Under the pieces are notes generated by a model. It was not told the origin of the DNA. It ran no database searches and was given only the letters and a program-made list of their open reading frames with translations. The position numbers and the translations under genes are program-made. Of a stretch of DNA of 64,000 bases, positions 48,744 to 57,952 are shown piece after piece (the stretch's first letter is position 1; every line of letters starts with the position of its first letter). Location of the stretch: the NCBI RefSeq assembly GCF_000314895.2, contig NZ_CM001773.1, positions 3,642,497 to 3,706,496 of the forward strand. Direction: 5' to 3'. This DNA comes from Providencia sneebia DSM 19967. Lineage in GTDB: Bacteria; Pseudomonadota; Gammaproteobacteria; Enterobacterales; Enterobacteriaceae.

Positions 48744-48763
48744 AAATGATAATTATTATCAAT
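48744..48763 (-). promoter_or_regulatory. Fur box upstream of DUF1435-like gene
   Basis: AAATGATAATTATTATCAAT closely matches the Fur consensus GATAATGATAATCATTATC through overlapping GATAAT-type hexamers. It lies about 18 bp upstream of the chosen start codon, which supports the shorter start. Confidence 0.7.
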
Positions 48764-48896
48764 AATATCTTTTTTTTAGCAAAAAACAATATTATTTTGC
48801 TATATAAAATTAATATGAAAATAATTTAAAATTTATACGAATATCGAGGCCTATAAGCTCTTCTCACTGTATTAGTCAGTATGTTAACGTCGCTAT

Positions 48897-49430
48897 TTAC
48901 ACATCAAATAGATAAATAAAATGGATGTCCTCAGGTTCTAAGGCGAATAATTCAGGATCCGGCTTTTCAATCAACTGACATCCCATATATTGATAAAAAT
49001 GAACTGTATTTTCTGAAGGTGTTGCAGAGACATATAACCCTTTAGCACCTTTCTTTTTTGCTAGTTCAACGCATTCGTGAAAGAGCATACCACCAAGCTT
49101 TTCACCACGATAACGGTGACTGACATGTAAAAATGATAACTGTAGTAAATCGCTATTTTCACCACGCCAAATGTTATCTAAGCCTGCTGCAGCAATCAGT
49201 TTATCATTATCAAAAACACCAATAAAAATAGCGCCATTATCGTAACTTTCTAAAAGATGTGGCGTATAAGCTTCAGGTTCACCTTCCGGCCAACCTTTCA
49301 TATCAAATCGTTGTGCAGATAACACCAATTGTCCATTTTGGTGAAGGTACAAATTTTCTATTAATTCTGTTCTATCAATTGACCAAACGGAAGTCATTTC
49401 ATCCCGTTGTAACTCACGTATTTTTCTCAT
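48897..49430 (-). CDS. GNAT family N-acetyltransferase
   Basis: 177-residue acetyltransferase of unknown substrate. GNAT core at about 60-160: GVFDNDKLIAAAGLDNIW, then LLQLSFLHVSHRYRGEKLGGMLFHECVELAKKKGAKGLYVSA (acetyl-CoA loop RYRGEKLGG) and TVHFYQYMGCQLIEKPD. Resembles streptothricin-acetyltransferase-like and phosphinothricin-acetyltransferase-like GNATs, but no substrate can be read. Its 5' end overlaps the end of the yjbB-like gene by 17 bp on the same strand, so it is probably the second gene of that unit. Confidence 0.8.
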   Translation of the reverse strand: MRKIRELQRDEMTSVWSIDRTELIENLYLHQNGQLVLSAQRFDMKGWPEGEPEAYTPHLLESYDNGAIFIGVFDNDKLIAAAGLDNIWRGENSDLLQLSFLHVSHRYRGEKLGGMLFHECVELAKKKGAKGLYVSATPSENTVHFYQYMGCQLIEKPDPELFALEPEDIHFIYLFDV

Positions 49431-51065
49431 TTTCTAAACTCTGTAATTCTTTTCGACTTTCAGCAACGCCTTCAAGTGCATGATAAGCAACCGCGCAAAA
49501 GAGCGAATTTAATCGTTTCATATCGCCTAATAAGCTCACATGCAAATTACTGGTTTCTAAGCTCAACATATTATTTTCATGCAGGCGTTCAACATGCGCA
49601 TAAGCAAAACGTTGATTTATCAATCTGAAACGATGCTTTGCGCGGCGTAAACGTTTAGCATTATCAATATCTTTTGATACAAACACTGACATAGCTAAAT
49701 TTAAATTTGCTTGCAAGCGACTAAGTAAGGCATGCAGCTCCTTATAACCTTCTTCTGAAAAGGAAGCTTGATGATTCAGCGTTTTCTTCACTAATTCAGA
49801 TGTCATACGGTGAATGATGGTAGATGATTGCTGTAAATTAAACGCGGTATCAATAATTTCAGCCCAACGTCTTGAATCTTCTTCACTGAGTTCACTTTGT
49901 TGTAACTGCGCAAGATAGAGTTTAATACTGCTATGCAGCATATCGACCTCTTCTTCTAAGCGATTAACTTCTCTTTTTTGCTCTTTATTGCCATCAAGTA
50001 CCTCATTAAATCGTTGTAGCATCGACTCAAGTACATCCCCCATGCGCAATGTTTCCCTTACGGCATTGGCAATAGCCAGTGAAGGGGTTTCTAAAGCACT
50101 TTTATCTAAATAACGTGGGGCAATCTCATTGTCTGAAGGCGGTGCTATTGGGCATAATTTATTACACAATTTAGCCATTGCACCAACAAATGGAAGCATT
50201 AATAAGCAACGAATTAAGTTATAAAATACATGGAAATAGATGACGACTTCCGACTTCTTAAAGCCATATTCGCCGATCCATAACGCCAAAGGCTTGACCC
50301 ACGGCAACACAACAATGCAGCCAATTAACTTAAACAGTAAGCTACCTAAAACAACTTGGCGAGCAATCTCACTCTGTCCTCGGCTACTCATCATCGCCAA
50401 TAAACCACTACCAATATTAGCGCCAATCACAATGCTTAAACTGATATAGAGAGGAACTAATCCAGCAGCACTCAGTGTTGCCGTTAACAACACAGCAGCA
50501 AGGCTGGAGTAACTGATCATAGCGAAAATCGCCCCAACCAGCATAGCCAATATCACATCACCACTTAAAGACGTAAAAATAGCCTTAACAGCATCCGCTT
50601 GTGTGATAGGTTCAGCAGAAGCGACTATCAATTGCAATGCTAATAATATTAACCCTAAGCCGATTCCCACTCGGCCAATTTGACCTGACCTATTTTTTTC
50701 TGACTCAGAAAAAAAGTGACCCCTAACAAGATCAACAAAGGTGAAAGCCAAGATAAATCGAAGGTCAACACACGCGCCATTAGCGCAGTACCAACATCCG
50801 CACCTAGCATGATCACCATTGCAGGAGTAAGTGAAATCAGCCCTTGAGAAACAAAAGAGATCACCAGTAATGCCGTAGCATTACTGCTTTGCACTAGCGC
50901 CGTCACTCCAACGCCAGATAGAAATGCGCTAAATTTTTGGTTAACGCTTTTTCCTAAAATACGTCGAAGATCTGCGCCAAAAACTCGCATTATCCCAGTG
51001 CGGACAATATGTGTTCCCCACACCAGCAATGCAACAGAGGATAAAAGATGTAGAAGTTCTAGCAT
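49414..51065 (-). pseudogene. yjbB: YjbB-type Na/phosphate cotransporter, split by a frameshift
   Basis: Upstream frame (50655-51065): HLLSSVALLVWGTHIVRTG, then ALVQSSNATALLV (first QSSNA motif) and TFDLSWLSPLLILLGVTFFLSQKK, then out of frame. Downstream frame (49414-50751): GQIGRVGIGLGLILLAL, SYSSLAAVLLTATLSAAG (second motif) and a C-terminal PhoU-like domain (HRMTSELVKKTL, LLGDMKRLNSLFCAVAYHAL). Adding one A to the A7 run (plus-strand T7, 50693-50699) joins them as SQKKNRSGQIGRVG, in line with E. coli YjbB (543 residues). YjbB is linked to phosphate export in E. coli. Whether the gene is truly broken is uncertain. Confidence 0.78.
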
Positions 51066-51365
51066 TGAAATCCTATATAGTGAAATTGGCGATATTAATC
51101 GAAAAAATTTGTAGGCGCTTCATCAGAAAAGAACGTCATATTCTTTTCTATCTCCGCTTATTTTGGGTCATGCCAAAAATTGGCAGATTGCAGATTAAAG
51201 ATAACTCAAAGTTATACCTAATGACTTATCATACATTATTCGTATTATTTTTCAAAAAGTTAACTCTAATTGCAGATATTGGCGGTGACATTTGATGAAA
51301 AATACAAACAAAAAATCCTCTGCAACATCCTATTGCAGAGGATTTAAATTACAGGGTTGGTTTTA
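51066..51365. other. yjbB-phoA intergenic region
   Basis: About 300 bp with the yjbB promoter on the left and the phoA terminator on the right (51306-51345). No coding frame recognised. Confidence 0.5.
51306..51345 (-). terminator. phoA terminator
   Basis: Perfect 13-bp stem AAATCCTCTGCAA (51313-51325)/TTGCAGAGGATTT (51333-51345), followed leftward by TTTGTTTG, 21 nt past the phoA stop. Confidence 0.85.
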
Positions 51366-52799
51366 TTATTTCAATTGCATAGCATCGCGCATTGTAAAAA
51401 ATAAATCTGTTTGGTCGGTTAATCCCATCACGTTTGCAGCATGTGGGCCATAGGCTGCAACGCGTAATTGTGCCCCCGTGTGCTCTTGTGAATCGTCTTC
51501 TGAGTTACCATAATTCACCACCATAACCGAACCATCTTTTGTGATTAAAGCTTGTGTTAAGCCTGGTGATTTAGCATCTTCTGGAATAATTTGGCTAGAA
51601 TGAGAATGGTCAGCAGTGACAATAATTAATGTATCACCATGTTTTTTAGCAAACTCTAAGCCAACTTGTACAGCTTCATCTAAAGCGACAGTTTCACCAA
51701 TTTGCCCACACGGGTTCGCATTGTGATCTTGCTTATCAATTGAAGCGCTTTCTACTTGTAAGAAAAAGCCATTTGGATTTGTTTCTAACAAATCTATCGC
51801 TTTTTGTGTCATTTGCGCCAATGTTGGGGCATTAGGATCAAGTTTAGAATTTGGTTTGCACTCTAAAGGTTGATTTTCAAGATTGCTATGATAGCTCGCT
51901 TTTGGTCCTTCCCATGCTACAGCCATATTTCCGTCATGAAATAAGCCCAATACCGGTTTATCTTGATTAGCTTCAGTTACCACATCTAATGATTTAGCAT
52001 CACGTACAATATGATATCCGCGTTCTTTTGCCTGTTCTTCAAGCGTTTTGCCTTTATAATCACCAGCCTTTGCGACTTGATTGAAGCTTTTAGCACCGCC
52101 ACCTAAAGTGACATCAGCACGCGTCACTAATAATTGTTCTGATATTGAACCTCTACCACCATTTTCTAGCGCATTTGTTGCACATTTTTCTGACGTTTCT
52201 TCAGGACCATAACATTTACGTCCTGTCACATGCGAGAATTGTGCCGCTGGCGTAGCATCTTGAATTTCAGACGTGGTCACGTTACCCGTAGCTTTACCAT
52301 TACGTTTAGCAATTTCAAGTAATGTTTCATGATCTTTACCAAAAACGTCTACACCAAGTGCACCATTATATGTTTTCACACCAGAAGACCAAGCCGTCGC
52401 GGATGCCGCAGAATCAGTGACATAATCAGGTTTTTGGGTCTTTTTATTTAATGCATAGTGTGTGTATTGGCCTGTAACAGGTAAAGCATCAATTCCTTTA
52501 AAAAAGCCACCAGCACCTTCCGCATAATTACGTGCAACCGTAATCTCAGAGTCGCCCATTCCATCGCCAATAAATAGGATCACATTTTTTGCTTTATCGT
52601 TATGTAAAGCCGCTTTCATAATATCTGTTTGTTCTTGAGCTAAACGGCGAGCACCACCAAATTGGGTAATATCACCTTGGGCTGCTCTATTTTGTGAAAC
52701 AGCGTCATTTGGTTGGGCTGCATAAACTGGAATAGCGCTCCCCATTAGAATAGTGGTGATTGCAACAGCTAAAAGGGATTTCATACGATAACCTGTCAT
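51366..52799 (-). CDS. phoA: Alkaline phosphatase
   Basis: Periplasmic zinc/magnesium phosphomonoesterase for phosphate scavenging. The start chosen is ATG 52799 (477 residues), with AGGA 8 nt upstream; a TTG at 52817 and an ATG at 52784 are alternatives. Signal peptide ends PVYAAQ. Metal and active-site segments: [13 protein letters not shown], the nucleophile Ser in [41 protein letters not shown], and [13 protein letters not shown]. Conserved cysteine pairs present ([13 protein letters not shown]). A PHO box precedes it, so it should be PhoB-activated. Confidence 0.97.
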   Translation of the reverse strand: MTGYRMKSLLAVAITTILMGSAIPVYAAQPNDAVSQNRAAQGDITQFGGARRLAQEQTDIMKAALHNDKAKNVILFIGDGMGDSEITVARNYAEGAGGFFKGIDALPVTGQYTHYALNKKTQKPDYVTDSAASATAWSSGVKTYNGALGVDVFGKDHETLLEIAKRNGKATGNVTTSEIQDATPAAQFSHVTGRKCYGPEETSEKCATNALENGGRGSISEQLLVTRADVTLGGGAKSFNQVAKAGDYKGKTLEEQAKERGYHIVRDAKSLDVVTEANQDKPVLGLFHDGNMAVAWEGPKASYHSNLENQPLECKPNSKLDPNAPTLAQMTQKAIDLLETNPNGFFLQVESASIDKQDHNANPCGQIGETVALDEAVQVGLEFAKKHGDTLIIVTADHSHSSQIIPEDAKSPGLTQALITKDGSVMVVNYGNSEDDSQEHTGAQLRVAAYGPHAANVMGLTDQTDLFFTMRDAMQLK

Positions 52800-52877
52800 A
52801 AACCTGTTCCTTGCCAATATAATTAGATGGAATATTAATTTATTATCAAATAATGAAGGTCATACTAATTTAGATAT

Positions 52878-52895
52878 ATGACAACCCGATGACAT
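52878..52895 (-). promoter_or_regulatory. PHO box upstream of phoA
   Basis: Leftward reading gives ATGTCAT-CGGG-TTGTCAT, two 7-bp half-sites close to CTGTCAT with the standard 4-bp gap, about 80 bp upstream of the phoA start. A -10-like TATGAC follows at suitable distance. Expected PhoB binding site. Confidence 0.8.
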
Positions 52896-52928
52896 TTTCA
52901 TGGCGATAAAAAGACAGTATTTTTAAGC

Positions 52929-52963
52929 GAAGGATGAAGGATGAAGGATGAAGGATGAAGGAT
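52929..52963. repeat. Heptanucleotide tandem repeat (GAAGGAT x5)
   Basis: Five perfect head-to-tail copies of GAAGGAT, followed by a partial GAT. It lies 33 bp upstream of the phoA PHO box and 22 bp from the start of the terminator region of the esterase gene. Such short tandem repeats change copy number by slippage. Confidence 0.95.
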
Positions 52964-52984
52964 GATAAAGAAGAAAAATGGGAA

Positions 52985-53039
52985 ATAAAAAATGTTACAC
53001 CTTAAAACAGGTATTAATGTAATACCTATTTTGAGGTGT
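52985..53039 (-). terminator. Terminator of secreted esterase gene
   Basis: A 19-bp stem (52997-53015 with 53021-53039, one mismatch, one G-U) followed leftward by TTTTTT, 11 nt after the esterase stop; it separates this gene from phoA. Confidence 0.85.
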
Positions 53040-53049
53040 TCGAATTTAG

Positions 53050-54645
53050 TTACTGATTTATTTTAGATATAGAGGAAAAATATCGTGTGCCATCATATAA
53101 AGCCTCACACCATGACACGTAATCATGTCCACTCGGTAATTCATTTGTTTGAACGGAATAACCTTTATGTTGCAGCACATCCATCAACCGATAATGATTT
53201 TGGATAATCCCGCCCGAGCTACCATTGCGCTCAAATAAGCCCGCTTCAAGATAAAAACGTAAAGGCTTTTTCGCTAATAATTCAGCTTCACGAGTTAGCC
53301 ATTCCGGATCTTTACCTTTTGGCGACCACCAGTAAGATCCTGACATACTGATCACATTCCCAAATAACTCCGGATGCGCTAACGCATTCCATGTTGCCCC
53401 AAGCCCACCAAAACTAGAACCCGCAATAGTAGTCGATTTAGCCGGGGCTTGAATACCTTTAGCCGCTAATATTGGCATCAACTCTTGTGCAAGCATTTGA
53501 GGAAATTCAGTATTAGGAGGTAATTCATTACCTCTGCGTTCAGAACTAATGCTATCGAGAAATACCACATTCATTGGTGGTATTAGCCCTTCTGATATCC
53601 ATTTATCAAAAAAATCAGCCATTTTATAGGTATGCAAATACGTTTGCCCATCTAAAAGCACTAAGACCGCAGGTTCTGTCATAATCACTGCAGGATGATA
53701 AATAGTAATTTGCCGTTCATTTCCCAATATTTGACTGTGAAAAGGAAAAGACTCTAACTGGCCTTTTCTATGATAATTGGCTATCTCAGCAAAATGGCAT
53801 TGACGTTTTTCTGGCGCTAAAGACAACAAAGAAAAACGATTATAGGGGTCAACAAAAAAGGAGGGTACAGCATGCTGATTCAAGGGATCTGCTTGTGCAG
53901 TAGCAAGGATTGCTCGACGTTGAGCAAAACCCCCTTCGGGAACTTTTGGGATATCAGGCGCTATTTTATATTGTGATAGGGCATCATCTGGAACAATAAA
54001 AGTTCTGTACCAAATATCGCTATTCGGTATATGGGCTAAAGGCTCATGATTACCTGAAGGCGCACCTAAGATGTAGGCATTTGATTTCGCTCCACGCCAT
54101 AAAAAAGTGATTTTTTTCTGCCCTTTTTTAAAATCTTCAACTAACGGCGTTCCTTGTTTTTTTACCTCTAACCAAAACTCATCCGAAGTTTCTTCCGCTT
54201 GGTATTTATCAAGCAACGCCTGTAATTTAGGGCTATCAATTTTATGTTCAGCTTCAATTTCTAATGGTTGATAATCTATTATATTAAATTTAATCTGCCA
54301 TGGCTGATCAGGTTGACCTTTCAAATCAAGGTAATATTGATTATGAGCAGAAACAGTATAAAGCGCAGTGTGTGGCTCTTTCACTGGTGCACTTTGTAAT
54401 AATGTGCGTAATGCTTTGCCATCCTTATCAGCTAATATCACATCAGAAATACCCTCATTATCCTGACGAATATAAGAGTCATTTGATATTTGAATGAGTA
54501 AACAACTATTCCCTTCGCTATTATGAATACCATTAATATTAGGGGATAATTCATCTAAATGAATACAGTTAGATGCTGTTGCTACTGCCGCCGAAGAAAA
54601 GAAAATACAGCCAATTAGCGGTAAAGATTTCACATCAATTCCCAT
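53050..54645 (-). CDS. Secreted Fes/IroE-like esterase with N-terminal PPC-like domain
   Basis: 531-residue alpha/beta hydrolase of the enterochelin-esterase group. Signal peptide about 1-25 (LPLIGCIFFSSAAVATAS), then a beta-rich region (about 30-120, with CLLIQISNDSYIRQD and YYLDLKGQPDQPWQI) like a pre-peptidase C-terminal domain, then a Fes N-terminal-like domain (FLWRGAKSNAYILG) and the hydrolase: nucleophile elbow IAGSSFGGLGATWNALAHPELFGNVISMSGSYWW, and catalytic His in LPSGHDYVSWCEAL. Siderophore hydrolysis (Fes, cytoplasm; IroE, periplasm) is the family theme; the substrate here is unknown and no siderophore genes are nearby. Shares the strand with phoA but has its own terminator. Confidence 0.82.
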   Translation of the reverse strand: MGIDVKSLPLIGCIFFSSAAVATASNCIHLDELSPNINGIHNSEGNSCLLIQISNDSYIRQDNEGISDVILADKDGKALRTLLQSAPVKEPHTALYTVSAHNQYYLDLKGQPDQPWQIKFNIIDYQPLEIEAEHKIDSPKLQALLDKYQAEETSDEFWLEVKKQGTPLVEDFKKGQKKITFLWRGAKSNAYILGAPSGNHEPLAHIPNSDIWYRTFIVPDDALSQYKIAPDIPKVPEGGFAQRRAILATAQADPLNQHAVPSFFVDPYNRFSLLSLAPEKRQCHFAEIANYHRKGQLESFPFHSQILGNERQITIYHPAVIMTEPAVLVLLDGQTYLHTYKMADFFDKWISEGLIPPMNVVFLDSISSERRGNELPPNTEFPQMLAQELMPILAAKGIQAPAKSTTIAGSSFGGLGATWNALAHPELFGNVISMSGSYWWSPKGKDPEWLTREAELLAKKPLRFYLEAGLFERNGSSGGIIQNHYRLMDVLQHKGYSVQTNELPSGHDYVSWCEALYDGTRYFSSISKINQ

Positions 54646-54736
54646 TGATAGATAAATAATAATAAGATTACTACCAAATTAATAATTAAAACTCAACAGA
54701 ATCAATAATATTTAACTTATCTTTATATCTATATTT

Positions 54737-55351
54737 TTATCTAATCAAATAAATACTAATATGTTTATGCATAAATTGATGGATCAGCTGTAATGCGCTC
54801 AGTAAACGGTGTCTTTGCTCAACCGTTAATCGCAAATAACGACGAGTGGCGGGAATTCTGCTAACCATTTCTGATGCAGTAAAAGGCTCAATATCACATC
54901 GCCAAATTCCATTTTCAATTTTCATATGACAATAATTAAAATCTAGCTCCTCAAAAGTCTGTTTTATAATAGGATAATTATCCAGTATTTTAATTAATGA
55001 TTTTCCATCAAGCTCTTTCGATACAAAATGCACCTGTTTTTTACGAAAATTTCCCCGTGTTTTTACTTTAATGTGTGCATAAAGATGATGTGAACAATGT
55101 CCTTGAATTGAAAAACAGCTTGAAGAAATAAAAGCAAGAAAAAGTGTTTTAACTTGCTCTGTAACTTGGACAGTTAAATCAGTTTGTAGGTGAACGAGGA
55201 GCTCACCAGGAGCCCCCCATTCACACACGTAAGGGGAAAGATCACGCTCTAATTTATTTAATGTCAGACCTAATTGATAACCTGTGGGCAAACGTTTTTT
55301 AGTCAAACGCTGCCAAAGGGTATTTTTAGGCGAGATTACGTAATGGCTCAA
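54737..55351 (-). CDS. Uncharacterised protein downstream of APC permease (possibly DUF3156)
   Basis: Soluble, about 200 residues, not clearly recognised. The best start is TTG 55351, with a strong GGAGG 6 nt upstream inside the end of the permease gene (overlap 26 bp); the frame is open to 55405. Basic N-terminus (KNTLWQRLTKKRLP), TGYQLGLTLNKLERDL, alternating beta segments (ELLVHLQTDLTVQVTEQVKTLFLAF, HLYAHIKVKTRG) and a C-terminal IPATRRYLRLTVEQRHRLL. Memory suggests the DUF3156 family, which co-occurs with APC permeases, but this is uncertain. Translational overlap implies it acts with the permease. Confidence 0.6.
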   Translation of the reverse strand: MSHYVISPKNTLWQRLTKKRLPTGYQLGLTLNKLERDLSPYVCEWGAPGELLVHLQTDLTVQVTEQVKTLFLAFISSSCFSIQGHCSHHLYAHIKVKTRGNFRKKQVHFVSKELDGKSLIKILDNYPIIKQTFEELDFNYCHMKIENGIWRCDIEPFTASEMVSRIPATRRYLRLTVEQRHRLLSALQLIHQFMHKHISIYLIR

Positions 55352-56819
55352 TTTCGACCTCCACATATTCTTCTTTATCAAATGTGCTTGATAATACCTG
55401 CTCAACGGGAACGGGCTTAAATGGATTCACTTTTTGTACAAATACAGTCCAAACTAAAGCGTAACTAGCCGTTAAACCAAGCATAATGGCAAATGGAACA
55501 TAAACATCAGATTTGTTCATGCCAGCAGGCGTAATATAAACAATAGCTAAAATAATCCCCACACTCGAAATAATTTGTGGAATTGGGAAAAATGGAGAAC
55601 GATAAGCGCGATGTAAATCAGGACGGCGAATACGTAACAAAATAACTGATATCGTGACTAAAAGGTAAGCGGTTCCCCATGAACATACCGCAGCCAAAAC
55701 AAGTGGAATGATCCGATCCAAATCACCTTGGATCGCAAAGGTGTGTAAACAAGGGATCATCACGGCAACTAAAATACCAAATATTGGCGTTTTAAAACGT
55801 GGATGTAAGTAAGCAAAAATACGCGGCAATGCCCCATCTAATGCCATGCCATATAAAATTCTTGGTACTGCTGCCATCAATGTATTAATCGTGGCACCAC
55901 CAGCAAACAGTAGAGCAAAACCAATCCAGTATTTACCAAAATCACCAAAAATTTGTCCAGCAAAAGCGGGAATTGCCATTGGCGTTTCCAATAAGCTTAC
56001 ATTATGTGTCGGGTCAACAATCACATTTTCAACTTGGTGAGTCATCGCAGCGCCAAATAAGAACATGCAGAATGCCACGCCACATAAGCCTGTTGCCATT
56101 GCTCTAGGAATAACTTTTGCCGAATTTTTTATTTCAGGCGCCATCGGAGTCACTAGTTCACAACCCACAAACATAAACATTGCCATTCCAACAAAGCTTA
56201 AGACAACTGTAGGATCAGAGATATTTAATTCAAGACCAAACCAACCTTCCGCAGGTGCATGAAAAGGCATCATTAAGCCTGCTATGCTGAAAATAACTAA
56301 TGTTGTCCAAATGGTAAAAGTCAGAACAACTTCAACTTTACTGAAAGCTTCAATACCAAATGCATTTAACACTCCAAAAAGGATCACCAATCCAACACCC
56401 ACCATCCAAGATGTGTTACTTGTTTCCATAACAGTATTGAGGCTTTCAAAATTCACGAGCGCCATAATACCTGAAAGTATAGTTTCAGCTGTTCCAGCAA
56501 ATACGTGAACAATCAGATAAGCGGATAATGCGCCTGTGATAGCCCAAAAGCGCCCCATGCCACAAGAAATATAATCATAAACCGACCCTGAAGTCGGCAA
56601 AATAGCAGCTGCCTCAGAAAATGTTGTTAACTGAGCTTGCATCATAATAAAACTGAGCAACACCGCGAGTGCGAATGTATCACCACCTATGCCAAAACCG
56701 CTCGTGACTGTCAATATGACGGGACTTGCCATAATCACACCCACTGAACTTGCTAAAGTGGTAGGAAAGCCCACTTTACCTTTCTCAATATGTGACGTTA
56801 ATTTTGAGGACATATTCAT
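55326..56819 (-). CDS. APC-superfamily amino acid/amine permease
   Basis: Inner-membrane transporter of 497 residues with about 12 hydrophobic segments in the amino acid-polyamine-organocation fold. Unwound TM1 region SSVGVIMASPVILTVTSGFGIGG, TM6 region FVGCELVTPMAPEIKNSAKVIPRAM, and a loop motif PRILYGMALDGALPRIFAYLHPRFKTP. The substrate is probably an amine or amino acid degraded by the neighbouring oxidase and dehydrogenase; specificity cannot be read. Divergent from a LuxR-type gene, which likely controls it; followed with overlap by the uncharacterised protein gene. Confidence 0.88.
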   Translation of the reverse strand: MNMSSKLTSHIEKGKVGFPTTLASSVGVIMASPVILTVTSGFGIGGDTFALAVLLSFIMMQAQLTTFSEAAAILPTSGSVYDYISCGMGRFWAITGALSAYLIVHVFAGTAETILSGIMALVNFESLNTVMETSNTSWMVGVGLVILFGVLNAFGIEAFSKVEVVLTFTIWTTLVIFSIAGLMMPFHAPAEGWFGLELNISDPTVVLSFVGMAMFMFVGCELVTPMAPEIKNSAKVIPRAMATGLCGVAFCMFLFGAAMTHQVENVIVDPTHNVSLLETPMAIPAFAGQIFGDFGKYWIGFALLFAGGATINTLMAAVPRILYGMALDGALPRIFAYLHPRFKTPIFGILVAVMIPCLHTFAIQGDLDRIIPLVLAAVCSWGTAYLLVTISVILLRIRRPDLHRAYRSPFFPIPQIISSVGIILAIVYITPAGMNKSDVYVPFAIMLGLTASYALVWTVFVQKVNPFKPVPVEQVLSSTFDKEEYVEVEIEPLRNLA

Positions 56820-57229
56820 TTTGCTTCCCTCTCTTTTATATAAAACGCAGCCTTGATTGTGAATTTTTTGTGAATAAATATATTGACTGTTCCGCCACTA
56901 TAAAAATAAGCACAAACATGTCGCTATCGTCCTAAAGAACGATAACCAAAGAGAGATACGACTGAATTAACGAACTCAAAAAGTACTTACAATTGATAGT
57001 TAAAAATAAATAATTCATTGAATATCAATAAGTAAAAAACACCCAATTCATTAACACATTAATAAATCAATAACGAAAGGTACTAAAAGGCTACCCAGGG
57101 TATTTTGCTTAAGGTTGGTTAAGTTTAAATATTGCAATCAAGCTCACGTTATTAACATGTTTATTTTATGTTAATTGAATTTAATTGCATGATAATCACT
57201 ATGCGCAAAATAGAAGGATAAAATAGAGT
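56820..57229. promoter_or_regulatory. Divergent control region, permease / LuxR
   Basis: About 410 bp AT-rich. Two dyads stand out: TATCGTCCTAAAGAACGATA (56925-56944, TATCGT arms) and TACCCAGGGTA (57093-57103), with GTACTAAAAGGCTA between them at about 57081. The CCTAAAG core recurs upstream of the FAD oxidase (62412-62429), so these are candidate LuxR-type binding sites. No coding frame. Confidence 0.45.
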
Positions 57230-57898
57230 ATGACAAAACCAATATTGCATCAGCAGCAGAAAACATTAATTAATTGCTGCCTAGATACTATTGCTCATAT
57301 TATTCCTATTTCAGCCTCCGTTTATTATCTCGTCGATGACCTCTGGCAGCCCGATAATTATGTTTTGTATGGTATTAGTTCAAATATGCATCAAGAATAT
57401 TTAACGCATTATAGAGAACTAGATCCTCTGCGCCCTGATAAATTTCGTGGTGATGACCTTCGTCTAATCAAAATGGCGCCAGAGATGAAACACAAAAACC
57501 AAGCGTTTTATGCTGATTTTATGCAGCCAAATAACATCACTGATATGGCTGAAATTTTTATTCGGCGTAAGAATAAAATTATTGCCGGTATTTCTGTATT
57601 AAGAGACACACCATTTCAACCACAAGAAATCATGCGATTGAATGCAATTTTACCTATCGCCGAGCTTATTACTTTTGATATTTTGCCTGATTCACTTGTG
57701 TGCTATACACCAAAAGAACAAGAGATCATTCATTTAGTTCGAGAAGGCGCGAGTAATAAACGTATTGCATTACTATTGGGCGTATCACTTTCTACTGTAA
57801 AAACGCATCTACGTAATATTTTCACAAAAGCCAATGTGAGTAACAGAACAGAACTTGTTTCATCCGGATTTATTATTCATCAAGAAAAAATATTGTAA
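57230..57898 (+). CDS. LuxR-family transcriptional regulator
   Basis: 222-residue regulator. The N-terminal part (about 1-150) resembles the ligand-sensing region of LuxR solos without clear acyl-homoserine-lactone residues; the C-terminal part (155-215) is a typical LuxR HTH: YTPKEQEIIHLVREGASNKRIALLLGVSLSTVKTHLRNIFTKANVSNRTELV. Divergent from the APC permease and adjacent to the catabolic genes, so it probably controls them in response to the substrate. Complete, in contrast to the second LuxR gene at 62.6-63.4 kb. Confidence 0.88.
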   Translation: MTKPILHQQQKTLINCCLDTIAHIIPISASVYYLVDDLWQPDNYVLYGISSNMHQEYLTHYRELDPLRPDKFRGDDLRLIKMAPEMKHKNQAFYADFMQPNNITDMAEIFIRRKNKIIAGISVLRDTPFQPQEIMRLNAILPIAELITFDILPDSLVCYTPKEQEIIHLVREGASNKRIALLLGVSLSTVKTHLRNIFTKANVSNRTELVSSGFIIHQEKIL

Positions 57899-57952
57899 TA
57901 TTTGATAAGTTTCAGTATCCCTATTTAACAGCCAGCTATTACAGAACGCATA

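Noticed and set aside
52929..52963. CRISPR-like array
   Set aside because: The 7-bp units are directly adjacent with no spacers and no cas genes are present; it is a simple tandem repeat.
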